DNA of 64,000 nucleotides from Mesorhizobium sp. Z1-4 (lineage in GTDB: Bacteria; Pseudomonadota; Alphaproteobacteria; Rhizobiales; Rhizobiaceae), in NCBI RefSeq assembly GCF_004000235.1, contig NZ_RCIO01000006.1, positions 109,828 through 173,827 on the forward strand. The letters are read 5' to 3'. The notes beneath the pieces are model-generated. The model was given only the letters and a program-made list of their open reading frames with translations. It searched no databases and was not told where the DNA came from. A program made the translations under genes and the position numbers. Below are positions 28,009 to 39,173 of this stretch, in pieces (the stretch's first letter is position 1; each line of letters begins with the position of its first letter).

Positions 28009-29508
28009 ATGACCATCGTCGACACCCGCCAGCCCGATCCGAAACGCTTCATTTCCGGCGCCACCGGCGATTGGGAAATCATCGTCGGAATGGAGGTGCA
28101 CGCGCAGGTGACGTCGGAGGCAAAGTTGTTTTCCGGCGCTTCCACATCGTTCGGTGCCGAACCCAACGACAATGTCAGTCTGGTCGATGCCGCGATGCCC
28201 GGCATGCTGCCCGTGATCAACGAGGAGTGCGTGCGCCAGGCGATCCGTACCGGGTTGGGGCTGAAGGCGCGGATCAACCACCGCTCAGTGTTCGACCGGA
28301 AGAACTATTTTTATCCCGATCTGCCCCAAGGCTATCAGATTTCGCAGTACCAGCAGCCGATTGTGGGCGAGGGTATCGTGAAAGTGTCTGTCGGCCCCGA
28401 CCGTCAGGGCAATTTCGAGGAGATCGAAGTCGGTGTCGAGCGCCTGCATTTGGAGCAGGACGCCGGCAAATCGATACACGATCAGCACCCCACCATGTCC
28501 TACGTCGATCTGAACCGTTCGGGTGTGGCCCTGATGGAGATCGTCTCGAAACCGGACATCCGCTCAGCCGACGAGGCCAAGGCTTATCTCACCAAGCTGC
28601 GCACCATTCTGCGCTATCTCGGCACATGCGACGGCAATATGGACGAAGGCTCCATGCGTGCCGATGTGAATGTTTCGGTGCGCAAACCCGGAGGCGAATT
28701 CGGCACGCGCTGCGAGATCAAGAACGTGAATTCCATCCGCTTCGTCGGTCAGGCAATCGAATCGGAAGCCCGGCGCCAGATCGCGATCCTGGAGGACGGC
28801 GGCTCGATCGATCAGGAAACGCGGCTGTTCGACCCTGCAAAGGGTGAGACGCGTTCCATGCGCTCCAAGGAAGAAGCGCATGACTACCGCTATTTCCCCG
28901 ACCCGGATCTTCTGCCGCTCGAATTCGACCAGGCCTATGTCGACGAACTCGCCAAGGATCTGCCGGAACTGCCCGACGACAAGAAGGAACGGCTCGTCTC
29001 CGCGCTTGGCCTGTCGGCCTATGACGCATCGGTTCTCGTGTCGGAAAAGGCGATTGCCGATTTCTACGAGAAGGTCGCGGCCGGCCGCGACGGCAAGATG
29101 GCGGCCAACTGGGTGATCAACGACCTGCTCGGTGCATTGAACAAATCCGGTGAGGACATTGAATCGACTCCGGTTTCGCCCGACCAGCTCGGGGCCATTA
29201 TCGATCTGATCAAGGAAGGCACGATCTCCGGCAAGATCGCAAAGGACCTGTTCGAGATCGTCTGGAACGAGGGCGGCGACCCGGCGAAGCTGGTCGAAGA
29301 GCGCGGCATGAAGCAGGTCACCGACACCGGCGCCATCGAAAAGGCGGTGGACGAGGTGATCGCGGCGAACCCGGACAAGGTTGCGCAGGCCAAGGAAAAG
29401 CCGACGCTCGCCGGCTGGTTTGTCGGCCAGGTGATGAAGGCGACCGGCGGCAAGGCCAATCCGCAAGCCGTCAACGACCTCGTCAACGCGAAGCTCGGCA
29501 TCGAGTAG
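28009..29508 (+). CDS. gatB: Asp-tRNA(Asn)/Glu-tRNA(Gln) amidotransferase subunit B
   Basis: 499 residues from the ATG at 28009. The GatB signatures [35 protein letters not shown] and [18 protein letters not shown] are present, and the C-terminal YqeY-like tail domain (about residues 350-499) is complete. With GatA and GatC, which are elsewhere, it amidates mischarged Glu-tRNA(Gln) and Asp-tRNA(Asn). An open frame extends upstream to 27574 but overlaps the DUF6455 gene and has no family similarity. Confidence 0.95.
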   Translation: MTIVDTRQPDPKRFISGATGDWEIIVGMEVHAQVTSEAKLFSGASTSFGAEPNDNVSLVDAAMPGMLPVINEECVRQAIRTGLGLKARINHRSVFDRKNYFYPDLPQGYQISQYQQPIVGEGIVKVSVGPDRQGNFEEIEVGVERLHLEQDAGKSIHDQHPTMSYVDLNRSGVALMEIVSKPDIRSADEAKAYLTKLRTILRYLGTCDGNMDEGSMRADVNVSVRKPGGEFGTRCEIKNVNSIRFVGQAIESEARRQIAILEDGGSIDQETRLFDPAKGETRSMRSKEEAHDYRYFPDPDLLPLEFDQAYVDELAKDLPELPDDKKERLVSALGLSAYDASVLVSEKAIADFYEKVAAGRDGKMAANWVINDLLGALNKSGEDIESTPVSPDQLGAIIDLIKEGTISGKIAKDLFEIVWNEGGDPAKLVEERGMKQVTDTGAIEKAVDEVIAANPDKVAQAKEKPTLAGWFVGQVMKATGGKANPQAVNDLVNAKLGIE

Positions 29509-29512
29509 CGCC

Positions 29513-30004
29513 ATGGCAAAGGTGCGCCACATGACCGGCGAAGATGCAGCTGATGTCGCTGCGCTGCTGGCCGGGTCGTGGCAACGCACCTATGCGCCGT
29601 TGATCGGGGCGGAAAAAGTCGCTGCCGAGGTCGCCGATTTCACTTCCGAACGCATCGCAAGCGATCTCAAACGCCCGCATTCGGAGTCCTTCGTCGCGGT
29701 TGCCGATGACGGCGCAATCGTCGGCTACGCCTATGCCATTGTCGAAAAGGGTGTGCTCTGGCTCGACAAGCTGCACCTCCTGCCGGAACAGCAGGGCAGC
29801 GGGATCGCATCGGCACTTTTACAGGCGGTCATGGTGAATTATGTCGGCGAGCCTTCGATTTCGCTCGAAGTGATCGAAGGCAACGACCGCGCCATCGCCT
29901 TCTACGAAAAGAACGGCTTCATGCCAGTGGAACGCAAGAGCGCCTGCGGCAGCATTCAGGGCGTGCCGACGCTTGTCATGCGCCGCCCGTTGCCGCGCGC
30001 CTGA
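29513..30004 (+). CDS. GNAT family N-acetyltransferase
   Basis: 163 residues starting four bases after the gatB stop, so probably cotranscribed. The acetyl-CoA loop LLPEQQGSGIASALL (Q/RxxGxG/A) and SLEVIEGNDRAIAFYEKNGF are standard GNAT motifs. The substrate is unknown. Convergent with the next gene, with three bases between the stops. Confidence 0.88.
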   Translation: MAKVRHMTGEDAADVAALLAGSWQRTYAPLIGAEKVAAEVADFTSERIASDLKRPHSESFVAVADDGAIVGYAYAIVEKGVLWLDKLHLLPEQQGSGIASALLQAVMVNYVGEPSISLEVIEGNDRAIAFYEKNGFMPVERKSACGSIQGVPTLVMRRPLPRA

Positions 30005-30007
30005 AGA

Positions 30008-30430
30008 TCATTCGATCGCGACCGAATTGCCCTCATTGTCCCACATGCGCACTGCCGCGCATTCCATGAGATAGGGATAGCGCTCGCGGTCGCATTTGAT
30101 CGCAATCGCGGCCTCCAGCGCATCGCGGTCGTTCCAGCCGCACAGATAATCGTGAGAGTGAAAGCCTTCCTGGTTCTGCACGAAGAGGTCGGCGCTCCAG
30201 CCGGAGGGGTAGCACCAGCGCACACGGTAGCAATCGCCGGCTTCGCCTGCCTCGGCCTTGCATTGTTCGCGCGCGCAGGCGAACGCCTTGTCCAGATTGT
30301 CGGCAAAACACACGCCGCCGCCCATTTCGGGCGCTTCGACTATGGCGATGCCCGCCGGGCCGTCCTGGGCGTTGGCTGCAAGTGCTGAGGAGCATGCAAA
30401 AATCAGGGCAGGAATGGCATGTCTGAACAT
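30008..30430 (-). CDS. Secreted Cys-rich hypothetical protein
   Basis: 140 residues with a signal peptide (HAIPALIFACSSALAANAQ). The mature chain has eight Cys (GGVCFA, AFACAREQCK, GDCYRVRWCYP, DYLCGW, IKCDR, MECAAV), suggesting four disulfides in the periplasm. No family could be named. It lies between two unrelated acetyltransferase genes and shows no operon partner. Confidence 0.7.
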   Translation of the reverse strand: MFRHAIPALIFACSSALAANAQDGPAGIAIVEAPEMGGGVCFADNLDKAFACAREQCKAEAGEAGDCYRVRWCYPSGWSADLFVQNQEGFHSHDYLCGWNDRDALEAAIAIKCDRERYPYLMECAAVRMWDNEGNSVAIE

Positions 30431-30494
30431 GGTCGGTTTCTATCCATCGCGGTAAATTGCGCTCATGCTAGAGCCTGTGGCGAGGGATGTGAAC

Positions 30495-30968
30495 GTGCAA
30501 TCGAAGCTCGTCGTCAGGCGGGCCGCCCGCGCAGACCTTGCCGCTATCGTCGCGCTGTTTGCCGACGATGCGATGGGTGGCCATGGTGACACCACCGACC
30601 CGCATTGCTTTCCGGCTTATGAGGCGGCGTTCGCGCAGATCGAAGCGAGCGCCAACGACCGGCTTTATGTCGCCGAACTCGGCGGCGAAATCGCCGGCAC
30701 ATTTCAGACCACGCTGACGCCGGGGCTGACCGGCCGCGGCAGGCCGGTATTCACCATCGAGTCCGTGCAGACGCGGGCCGATTTGCGCGGGCAGGGCATC
30801 GGTGCCGCCATGATCGCTTTCGCGATCGAGCGGGCGCGGGAGGCTGGTGCACGGCTGGTGCAGCTGTCTTCCAACGCAGCCAGAACCGATGCCCACCGCT
30901 TCTACAAGCGCTGCGGGTTCGTTCAGAGCCATGTCGCCTTCAAGATGAAGCTGCTCGCGGATAGTTGA
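30495..30968 (+). CDS. GNAT family N-acetyltransferase
   Basis: 157 residues from the GTG at 30495, preceded by GAGGG at good spacing; an ATG at 30465 would add ten residues. The acetyl-CoA-binding loop is TRADLRGQGIGAAMIAFAIE, followed by LSSNAARTDAHRFYKRCGF. The end (FVQSHVAFKMKL) is typical of small-molecule or amino-acid acetyltransferases. Substrate unknown. Divergent from the Cys-rich gene. Confidence 0.87.
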   Translation: MQSKLVVRRAARADLAAIVALFADDAMGGHGDTTDPHCFPAYEAAFAQIEASANDRLYVAELGGEIAGTFQTTLTPGLTGRGRPVFTIESVQTRADLRGQGIGAAMIAFAIERAREAGARLVQLSSNAARTDAHRFYKRCGFVQSHVAFKMKLLADS

Positions 30969-31032
30969 CCGGCAACGGCTACCGCGTGGATTTCGCGGCG
31001 CCTATTTTCGGTCCAACCGATGGAGTGAAACA

Positions 31033-31413
31033 ATGTCCACAACCACCGTCCACGCACCTGGCAACGAGGCGCATTTCATGCATGTCAAACCGGTCGCCGC
31101 GCGTGTGCGCGTTCGCAAGGGTGACAGGATACTCGCCGACAGCTCGAGCGCTCTGCGCATCATGGAAACCGGGCACGGCCCCTACGATCCCATGATCTAC
31201 ATCCCCGAGGCCGATGTCAGCGATGCACTTGCCGCGGTTGAAGGCAAGAGCACGCACTGCCCGCTGAAGGGCGACGCTTCCTACTTCACGCTCGATGGCG
31301 ATGAAATCGCCTGGACGTACGACCGTCCCCTCGAAGCTTCGCATATGCTGAAAGGTCATATCGCATTCTATCCCGGCAAGGTGACGCTTGAGGAAATCGG
31401 CGCCGGCGCCTGA
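31033..31413 (+). CDS. DUF427 domain protein
   Basis: 126 residues. ADSSSALRIMETGHGPYDPMIYIP, STHCPLKGDASYF and AWTYDRPLEAS are the conserved blocks of the DUF427 (PF04248) family, a small beta-rich fold of unknown function. It is preceded by a weak ribosome site (GGAGTG). Cotranscription with the NDUFA12 gene 100 bases downstream is possible. Confidence 0.88.
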   Translation: MSTTTVHAPGNEAHFMHVKPVAARVRVRKGDRILADSSSALRIMETGHGPYDPMIYIPEADVSDALAAVEGKSTHCPLKGDASYFTLDGDEIAWTYDRPLEASHMLKGHIAFYPGKVTLEEIGAGA

Positions 31414-31514
31414 CGGGTTCGGCGAATTCCGTCTGGTCGCGCCGCTGCCGCCTTGCATTCGCGGCCATGCGGAGCCATAAGCGGGCCAAGAAACCCGCGC
31501 CCGGCTGGAGTGCC

Positions 31515-31913
31515 ATGAAGAATTTTCTCCTTCAGTTTTTCACTTGGTGGAACGGCCAGACCCTCGGCACGCGCTTCCATACCTGGCGGCGCGGCAAGAA
31601 GGTCGGCGAAGATGCGTTCGGCAATGTTTATTACCAGGGCGGCAAGGATTCCGAGGGCCGGACCCGGCGCTGGGTGATCTACAACGGCGTCGCGGAGGCG
31701 TCTTCCATTCCGCCCGGCTGGCATGGCTGGATGCATCACCGTGTGGCGACGCCGCCTGCGGAGGAAAACTACACCGCCCATGAGTGGGAACTGCCGCACC
31801 AGCCGAATCTGACCGGCAGCCCCAGGGCCTATCGTCCGCGCGGCTCGGTGTTGTCCACCGCTGGGCGCCCGCGTGTCACCGGCGATTATGACGCCTGGAC
31901 GCCTGGGAAGTGA
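31515..31913 (+). CDS. NADH:ubiquinone oxidoreductase subunit NDUFA12
   Basis: 132 residues from the ATG at 31515; the 16 codons upstream are open but basic and unconserved. The NDUFA12 (B17.2) signature is clear: FFTWWNGQTLGTRFHTWRRG, GNVYYQGGKDSEGRTRRWV, and IPPGWHGWMHHRV. It is an accessory subunit of complex I shared by alphaproteobacteria and mitochondria. The nuo operon itself is not in the window; the DUF2155 gene next to it is the usual rhizobial neighbour. Confidence 0.92.
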   Translation: MKNFLLQFFTWWNGQTLGTRFHTWRRGKKVGEDAFGNVYYQGGKDSEGRTRRWVIYNGVAEASSIPPGWHGWMHHRVATPPAEENYTAHEWELPHQPNLTGSPRAYRPRGSVLSTAGRPRVTGDYDAWTPGK

Positions 31914-32020
31914 TCCCGTCCGCGCGGCTGTCTTCCTGCCATAATTGACGTCTAACCCGAGAGCCGTCTCCGTTGGCGGGCGTATCGCGTCCCGAGCCGA
32001 ATCTCGTTAGTTGTGGGCAG

Positions 32021-32461
32021 ATGATCGGAAATCTGGTTCGAATCTCTTGCATCTGCCTTGCGGGCCTGAGCCTGCAAACCGCCGCGATGGCGCAGTCGGA
32101 CGAAAGCACGGCTGCGGTCGAAAGCCAGCGCATCTCCAACCCGGTGGCCGAGTTTACCGGCATCGACAAAATCACCGGGCGTATCATCACTTTCGACGTC
32201 TACATCAACGAGACGGTGCAGTTCGGCGCGCTGCAGGTGACGCCGCGCATCTGCTATTCGAGCCCCGATACGGCCGAGGATCCCAAGACCGACTCATTTG
32301 TTGAGGTCGACGAGATCACGCTCGACCGTAAGATCAGGCGCATCTTCACCGGCTGGATGTTTGCCGAGAGCCCAGGCCTCAACGCTGTGGAACACGCGGT
32401 CTATGACGTGTGGCTGAAGGACTGCAAGGAATCGTCAAACGTCCCGCCGCCCAAGGCCTGA
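32021..32461 (+). CDS. DUF2155 family secreted protein
   Basis: 146 residues from the ATG at 32021, which gives a signal peptide (MIGNLVRISCICLAGLSLQT). A longer TTG start at 31973 is less likely. FTGIDKITGRIITFDVYINE, FGALQVTPRICYSSP and RRIFTGWMFAESPGLNAVEH are the conserved blocks. DUF2155 proteins are periplasmic and restricted to alphaproteobacteria. Function unknown; the link with NDUFA12 is by synteny. Confidence 0.87.
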   Translation: MIGNLVRISCICLAGLSLQTAAMAQSDESTAAVESQRISNPVAEFTGIDKITGRIITFDVYINETVQFGALQVTPRICYSSPDTAEDPKTDSFVEVDEITLDRKIRRIFTGWMFAESPGLNAVEHAVYDVWLKDCKESSNVPPPKA

Positions 32462-32531
32462 TTGCTGCTGGGCAGTCGTTGGGCCTGCTGTGGCTGTTGC
32501 GCCGCAACGCCTGTTGATGCACTCCGGCTGA

Positions 32532-33428
32532 ATGACCCTGACACCGACAGAAGCACGCCCGCTCGATCATTTCGTCCTTCAAGTCAGTGGACTTGATGCA
32601 GCCCGCGCACGGCTGAGCGCGCTTGGGTTTCAGGTCGCGGCAAACGGCTATCACCCGTTCGGCACCGCCAATTGCTGCATCTTCTTTGCCGACGGCACCT
32701 TCCTGGAGCCGCTGGCGATCGCCGACGAGGCAATGGCGCGCGCCGCAGCCGGCACCGGCAACGTTTTCACCCGGCATGCGCTTTCCTTTCGCGAGGAAAA
32801 CGGTCCGGAAGGCTTTTCGGCCTTTGTTTTCGGTACGAACGACGCCAAGGCTGATCATGCGGCCTTTGCAGAAGACAGTATCTCAGCGGGCGAGATTCTC
32901 GATTTCGCCCGCGACTTCGTCGCTGCCGACGGAAGCAGGGGCCGGGCCGCGTTTCGGCTGGCCTTCGCGCTGGCGGCGGAGGCACCGAACTGCCTGTTCT
33001 TTTCCTGCGAACGGGTTGCGGTGCCCGAGGTCGATCGCACGGCGCTCTATCAACACCCGAATGGCGTCACCGCAATGGCTGGTGCGATCATGGTCGCACC
33101 CGATCCTGCAGCGCTGCGGGAGCGCCTGGCGTCGCTTGGCTGGCTTGCGGTTGACAGCGAGGACGGCGCAGTTCGGTTCACCGGTCCTTCATTCGCGTTG
33201 AGCATTGTCACTCCGCGGGCATTCGCCGCCCTGACCGGCCTGCCTGAGCCGGAGGACCTCGGTCCGGCATTCCGCGCGGCAATTTTCAGCTGCCGGGACG
33301 AACAGCAGCTGATGCAGCAGCTTCTGCTGGCAGGTATCGATTTCAACTTCACTCCGGACGGCGTGATCGTGCCGCCTGCTGATGGCCAGGGCACAACCTT
33401 CATCTTCCGGTCGCAGCAAGCTGTTTGA
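32532..33428 (+). CDS. VOC family (glyoxalase-like) protein
   Basis: 298 residues. LDHFVLQVSGLDAARARLSALGF at the N-terminus marks a glyoxalase-like fold of the PF13468 kind, followed by NCCIFFADGTFLEPLAI and a second half from about residue 170 (HPNGVTAMAGAIMV). Metal ligands are not obvious beyond the His of LDHFV and Glu of FLEPL. Catalytic role unknown. It lies 82 bases before eno, whose leader has its own ribosome site. Confidence 0.83.
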   Translation: MTLTPTEARPLDHFVLQVSGLDAARARLSALGFQVAANGYHPFGTANCCIFFADGTFLEPLAIADEAMARAAAGTGNVFTRHALSFREENGPEGFSAFVFGTNDAKADHAAFAEDSISAGEILDFARDFVAADGSRGRAAFRLAFALAAEAPNCLFFSCERVAVPEVDRTALYQHPNGVTAMAGAIMVAPDPAALRERLASLGWLAVDSEDGAVRFTGPSFALSIVTPRAFAALTGLPEPEDLGPAFRAAIFSCRDEQQLMQQLLLAGIDFNFTPDGVIVPPADGQGTTFIFRSQQAV

Positions 33429-33480
33429 CAGTGGGCTGTACGCTGCCTGCCGTTGCGTTTTGACACGCATCGGCCCATAG

Positions 33481-34785
<1,305 letters not shown>

Positions 34786-34794
34786 ATGGATGCG

Positions 34795-34810
34795 CTAACC
34801 GCGTCTTAAA
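34795..34810 (+). promoter_or_regulatory. Near-match CtrA box upstream of ftsB
   Basis: CTAA at 34795-34798, seven bases, then TTAAA at 34806-34810: one change in the first half and one at the final base from TTAA-N7-TTAAC. It sits about 50 bases before the ftsB start. Regulation is inferred. Confidence 0.3.
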
Positions 34811-34855
34811 CATGTTGATGGCACATAGGCGGGCACAGCAATTGCGAAGCCCGCC

Positions 34856-35179
34856 ATGTGGACCCGCCAGCACAAAAACCGAAAATCCGGCGCGCTCATC
34901 GTCCCGGCGCTCGCCGCAGCGTTCCTGTCCTATTTCGGCTACCACGCCTTTCAGGGCGAGTTCGGCATATATGCGGGCTACGCCTTTGAGGCGCGTGCTG
35001 CCGCGCTTTCCAGCGAGCTTGATACCGTTCGCCACCGGCGTGGCGAACTCGAACACCGGGTGAAGCTGCTCAGCGATGGTTCGCTGGAGAAAGACACGCT
35101 CGATGAATATGCGCGGCGGGCGCTGAATCTTGCGCACGACAACGAAATTGTCATCTACCGGCCCGTACGCGCGAATTAG
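34856..35179 (+). CDS. ftsB: FtsB/DivIC-type septum formation initiator protein
   Basis: 107 residues. A short cytoplasmic start is followed by one membrane helix (about residues 12-30, GALIVPALAAAFLSYFGY) and a coiled coil (EARAAALSSELDTVRHRRGELEHRV), then ARRALNLAHDNEIVIYRP, the rhizobial form of the family end. It would join FtsL and FtsQ in the divisome. Located between eno and pdhA as in other rhizobia. A near-match CtrA box lies upstream. Confidence 0.88.
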   Translation: MWTRQHKNRKSGALIVPALAAAFLSYFGYHAFQGEFGIYAGYAFEARAAALSSELDTVRHRRGELEHRVKLLSDGSLEKDTLDEYARRALNLAHDNEIVIYRPVRAN

Positions 35180-35353
35180 CCTAAATCAAGTTAACAGCAA
35201 TTTTGTTCAGCAATGCCAGCTAGTTAGCGGCATGGCAGCTATGCATTTTCGGCGTGGCCCAACGGGCTCCTCCATGATAACGTTTTTGCCAGGAGTTGGG
35301 GAGGACGCTCCCTGCAACCGTCCGCAAGAGACGCATCATACAGGGAGAGGCGC

Positions 35354-36409
35354 ATGGCAGCGGCCCGAAAATCCGCCGGCAGGAAATCCGAAACGAAAAC
35401 CAGGATCGAGGCCAAGCTGCCACCGCAGCCGAAGGCGCCTGCGCCGGCGGTTTTCAAGAAGGAAGACGAGCTCGCCGCATATCGCGACATGCTCCTGATC
35501 CGCCGCTTCGAGGAAAAGGCCGGCCAGCTTTACGGCATGGGTTTCATCGGCGGCTTCTGTCATCTCTATATCGGCCAGGAAGCGGTTGTTACCGGCATGA
35601 AGATGGCGATCCGCGAGGGTGATCAGATGATCACCGCCTATCGCGATCACGGCCATATGCTTGCAATGGACATGTCGCCACGCGGTGTGATGGCCGAGCT
35701 GACCGGACGCCGCGGCGGTTATTCCAAGGGCAAGGGCGGCTCCATGCACATGTTCTCCAAGGAGAAGCATTTTTACGGCGGCCACGGTATCGTCGGTGCC
35801 CAGGTTTCGCTTGGCACGGGGCTCGGCTTCGCCAACGCCTACCGCGACAACGGTTCAGTGTCGCTCACTTATTTCGGCGACGGCGCGGCCAACCAGGGTC
35901 AGGTCTACGAGAGCTTCAACATGGCCTCGCTGTGGAAGCTGCCGGTCATCTACATCATCGAGAACAACCGCTACGCGATGGGCACCTCCGTTGCCCGCTC
36001 GTCGGCCGAGACCGATTTTTCGCATCGCGGCCTGTCTTTCAAAATTCCCGGCATCCAGGTCGACGGCATGGATGTGCGTGCGGTGAAATCGGCCGGCGAG
36101 ATGGCCGCCGAATGGTGCCGCGGCGGCAACGGTCCGATCATTCTGGAAATGCAGACCTACCGCTATCGCGGCCATTCCATGTCGGACCCGGCCAAGTATC
36201 GCTCGAAGGATGAAGTGCAGAAGATGCGCTCCGAGCACGATCCGATCGAACAGGTGCGTCAGCGGGTGATCGACAAGAAGTGGGCGTCGGAAGACGAACT
36301 CAAGGCCATCGACAAGGAGGTGCGGGACATCGTCGCCGACGCCGCCGAGTTCGCGCAGAACGATCCCGAGCCGGATGCATCCGAGCTCTATACCGACATC
36401 GTATTGTAG
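35354..36409 (+). CDS. pdhA: Pyruvate dehydrogenase E1 component, alpha subunit
   Basis: 351 residues with GGGAGAGG before the ATG. An Ala/Pro-rich start (about 35 residues) precedes the E1-alpha domain: [35 protein letters not shown], and the thiamine-diphosphate motif [17 protein letters not shown] to [26 protein letters not shown] is the conserved phosphorylation-loop region. With PdhB it decarboxylates pyruvate. pdhB starts 15 bases downstream, so the genes form an operon. Confidence 0.97.
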   Translation: MAAARKSAGRKSETKTRIEAKLPPQPKAPAPAVFKKEDELAAYRDMLLIRRFEEKAGQLYGMGFIGGFCHLYIGQEAVVTGMKMAIREGDQMITAYRDHGHMLAMDMSPRGVMAELTGRRGGYSKGKGGSMHMFSKEKHFYGGHGIVGAQVSLGTGLGFANAYRDNGSVSLTYFGDGAANQGQVYESFNMASLWKLPVIYIIENNRYAMGTSVARSSAETDFSHRGLSFKIPGIQVDGMDVRAVKSAGEMAAEWCRGGNGPIILEMQTYRYRGHSMSDPAKYRSKDEVQKMRSEHDPIEQVRQRVIDKKWASEDELKAIDKEVRDIVADAAEFAQNDPEPDASELYTDIVL

Positions 36410-36423
36410 GGGAGGCGGGTAAC

Positions 36424-37821
36424 ATGCCGATCGAAATCCTTATGCCCGCACTGTCCCCCACGATGGAGGAGGGCAATCTCGCCAAATGGGTGAAGAACGA
36501 AGGCGACAAGGTCGAGCCGGGCGATGTGATCGCCGAAATCGAGACCGACAAGGCAACCATGGAGGTCGAGGCTGTCGACGAGGGTACGCTTGGCAAGATC
36601 CTCATTGCGGCCGGAACCGAGGGCGTGAAGGTCAACACGCCCATCGCTGTGCTTCTGCAGGAAGGCGAAAGCGCCGGCGATATCGGCAAGGCTTCTTCGC
36701 CAGCGCCGAAGGAAGCTGAAAAGCCGGCCGAAGAAGCCGCCCCCGCAGCCTCCGAAAGCGATACCTCTTCGGAAAAGGTGCCGGCGGCACCGAAGGCCGA
36801 AGCCGCTTCCGATCCGGACATCCCCGCAGGCACCGAGATGGTTTCGACCACGGTGCGCGAGGCGCTGCGCGACGCGATGGCCGAGGAGATGCGCCGCGAC
36901 GGCGACGTCTTCGTCATGGGTGAGGAAGTCGCCGAATATCAGGGCGCCTACAAGATCACGCAGGGCCTGCTGCAGGAGTTCGGCGCCAGGCGCGTCGTGG
37001 ACACTCCGATCACCGAACATGGCTTTGCCGGTGTCGGTGTGGGTGCCGCAATGGCCGGGCTGAAGCCGATCGTTGAGTTCATGACCTTCAACTTCGCCAT
37101 GCAGGCGATCGACCAGATCATCAATTCGGCGGCGAAGACGCTTTATATGTCCGGCGGCCAGATGGGTGCGCCGATTGTCTTCCGCGGGCCGAACGGCGCT
37201 GCCGCCCGCGTGGCGGCACAACACAGCCAGGATTATGCGGCCTGGTACAGCCATGTGCCCGGCTTGCGCGTCATCCAGCCTTACACGGCCGCCGATGCCA
37301 AGGGGCTGCTCAAGGCGGCGATCCGTGATCCCAACCCGGTCATCTTCCTGGAAAACGAGATCCTCTACGGCCAGAGCTTCGACGTGCCGAAGATGGATGA
37401 TTTCGTGCTGCCGATCGGCAAGGCACGCATCCACAAGGCCGGCAAGGATGCAACGATCGTCTCCTTCGGCATCGGCATGACCTATGCCGTTAAAGCGGCG
37501 GACGAACTTGCCGGCATGGGTATCGACGTCGAGGTAATCGACCTGCGCACCATCCGCCCGATGGACCTCGATACTGTGATCGAATCGGTGAAGAAGACCA
37601 ACCGCCTCGTCACGGTGGAAGAGGGTTTCCCGCAGTCTTCAGTCGGCGACCACATCGCAAGCCAGGTCATGCAGCGCGCATTCGACTGGCTCGACGCGCC
37701 GGTGGTTACGATCTGCGGCAAGGACGTGCCGATGCCCTACGCCGCCAATCTGGAAAAGCTGGCGCTGCCCAATGTGGCGGAAGTGGTCGAGGCGGTGAAG
37801 GCCGTCTCTTACCGGAGCTAG
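36424..37821 (+). CDS. pdhB: Pyruvate dehydrogenase E1 component, beta subunit, with N-terminal lipoyl domain
   Basis: 465 residues, about 130 longer than a plain E1-beta because it begins with a lipoyl domain (residues 1-80, the lysine in ETDKATMEV). A Pro/Ala/Glu-rich linker (about 80-140) leads to the transketolase-like E1-beta domain ([51 protein letters not shown]). This fused architecture is characteristic of alphaproteobacteria. The lipoyl sequence is very close to that of PdhC. The gene lies in the pdhA-pdhB-pdhC operon. Confidence 0.97.
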   Translation: MPIEILMPALSPTMEEGNLAKWVKNEGDKVEPGDVIAEIETDKATMEVEAVDEGTLGKILIAAGTEGVKVNTPIAVLLQEGESAGDIGKASSPAPKEAEKPAEEAAPAASESDTSSEKVPAAPKAEAASDPDIPAGTEMVSTTVREALRDAMAEEMRRDGDVFVMGEEVAEYQGAYKITQGLLQEFGARRVVDTPITEHGFAGVGVGAAMAGLKPIVEFMTFNFAMQAIDQIINSAAKTLYMSGGQMGAPIVFRGPNGAAARVAAQHSQDYAAWYSHVPGLRVIQPYTAADAKGLLKAAIRDPNPVIFLENEILYGQSFDVPKMDDFVLPIGKARIHKAGKDATIVSFGIGMTYAVKAADELAGMGIDVEVIDLRTIRPMDLDTVIESVKKTNRLVTVEEGFPQSSVGDHIASQVMQRAFDWLDAPVVTICGKDVPMPYAANLEKLALPNVAEVVEAVKAVSYRS

Positions 37822-37830
37822 GAGAGCACG

Positions 37831-39150
37831 ATGCCGATACAAATCACCATGCCGGCGCTCTCCCCGACGATGGAGGAGGGCAACCTCGCCAAGTGGCTCG
37901 TCAAGGAAGGCGATAAGGTCGAACCGGGCGATGTAATCGCCGAGATCGAGACCGACAAGGCCACGATGGAAGTCGAAGCGGTCGATGAGGGCACGGTCGC
38001 CAGGATCGTCGTCCCGGCAGGCACCGAGGCGGTCAAGGTCAATGCGCTGATCGCCATCCTGGCCGGCGAAGGCGAAGATGTCGCCGATGCTGCCAAAGGC
38101 GACCTCGGCGGTAATTCGGGTGGCTCCAAGGTGCCAGCGCCTCAGCCGGATGCGAAGCCTGAAGAAAGCAAACCTGCGGAGAAGCCCGCTGCTGCTCCGG
38201 CCCCCGCTGCTTCTGCATCTGCCAATACTGGAGACCGCACCTTCTCCTCGCCATTGGCGCGCCGCATCGCGAAAGATGCGGGCATCGACCTTTCGGCAGT
38301 GAAAGGCAGCGGCCCGAAAGGCCGTGTCGTAAAGGCCGATGTCGAGGCGGCAGTCGCCGGCGGCGGCGCAAAGGCTGCTCCCGCTGGCGCGCCGGCAGCC
38401 GCGCCGAAGCCGATGTCCGACGACGCCGTGCTCAAGCTGTTCGAGGAAGGCAGCTACGAGCTCGTCCCGCACGACAATATGCGCAAGACGATCGCGCGCC
38501 GTCTGGTCGAGGCCAAGTCGACGATCCCGCATTTCTATCTGACGCTCGATTGCGAGATCGATGCCCTTCTTGCCCTGCGCAAGCAGCTCAACGATGCGGC
38601 GCCGGTGATCGACGACAAGCCGGCTTACAAGCTCTCCGTCAATGATCTGGTCATCAAGGCGATGGCGCTGGCGCTGCGCGATGTCCCGGCCGCAAACGCC
38701 TCATGGACGGACGCCAACATGGTCATGCACAAGCATTCCGATGTCGGTGTCGCGGTGTCTATTCCAGGCGGCCTGATCACGCCCATCGTGCGCCGCGCGG
38801 AGGAAAAGACGCTTTCCGTCATCTCCAACGAGATGAAGGATCTCGCCGGCCGCGCCCGCAACCGCAAGCTGAAGCCTGAGGAATATCAGGGCGGCACGAC
38901 CGCGGTTTCCAATCTCGGCATGTTCGGCATCAAGGACTTCTCCGCCGTCATCAACCCGCCGCACGCGACCATCCTCGCTGTTGGCGCTGGCGAAGAACGG
39001 GCGGTGGTGAAGGGCGGCGAGATCAAGGTTGCCAACGTAATGTCGGTGACGCTTTCGACCGACCATCGTGCCGTCGACGGCGCGCTGGGCGCGGAGCTTC
39101 TGGCCGCTTTCAAGAGCTACATCGAAAAGCCGATGGCGATGCTCGTCTAG
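37831..39150 (+). CDS. pdhC: Dihydrolipoamide acetyltransferase (E2) of pyruvate dehydrogenase
   Basis: 439 residues with TAGGAGAG upstream. One lipoyl domain (residues 1-80, DKATMEV), an Ala/Pro linker, a peripheral-subunit-binding domain (about 135-170, SPLARRIAKDAGIDLSAVKG) and a catalytic acetyltransferase domain (from about 200), with the active site DHRAVDGALGAE near the C-terminus. It forms the core of the complex and passes acetyl groups to CoA. It starts nine bases after pdhB. Confidence 0.97.
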   Translation: MPIQITMPALSPTMEEGNLAKWLVKEGDKVEPGDVIAEIETDKATMEVEAVDEGTVARIVVPAGTEAVKVNALIAILAGEGEDVADAAKGDLGGNSGGSKVPAPQPDAKPEESKPAEKPAAAPAPAASASANTGDRTFSSPLARRIAKDAGIDLSAVKGSGPKGRVVKADVEAAVAGGGAKAAPAGAPAAAPKPMSDDAVLKLFEEGSYELVPHDNMRKTIARRLVEAKSTIPHFYLTLDCEIDALLALRKQLNDAAPVIDDKPAYKLSVNDLVIKAMALALRDVPAANASWTDANMVMHKHSDVGVAVSIPGGLITPIVRRAEEKTLSVISNEMKDLAGRARNRKLKPEEYQGGTTAVSNLGMFGIKDFSAVINPPHATILAVGAGEERAVVKGGEIKVANVMSVTLSTDHRAVDGALGAELLAAFKSYIEKPMAMLV

Positions 39151-39173
39151 GACTGAACGAGGGAGATTGATCA

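Noticed and set aside
32036..32060. T-loop-like GGTTCGAATC suggesting a tRNA
   Set aside because: No acceptor or anticodon stems can be built around it and it lies within the signal-peptide codons of the DUF2155 gene.
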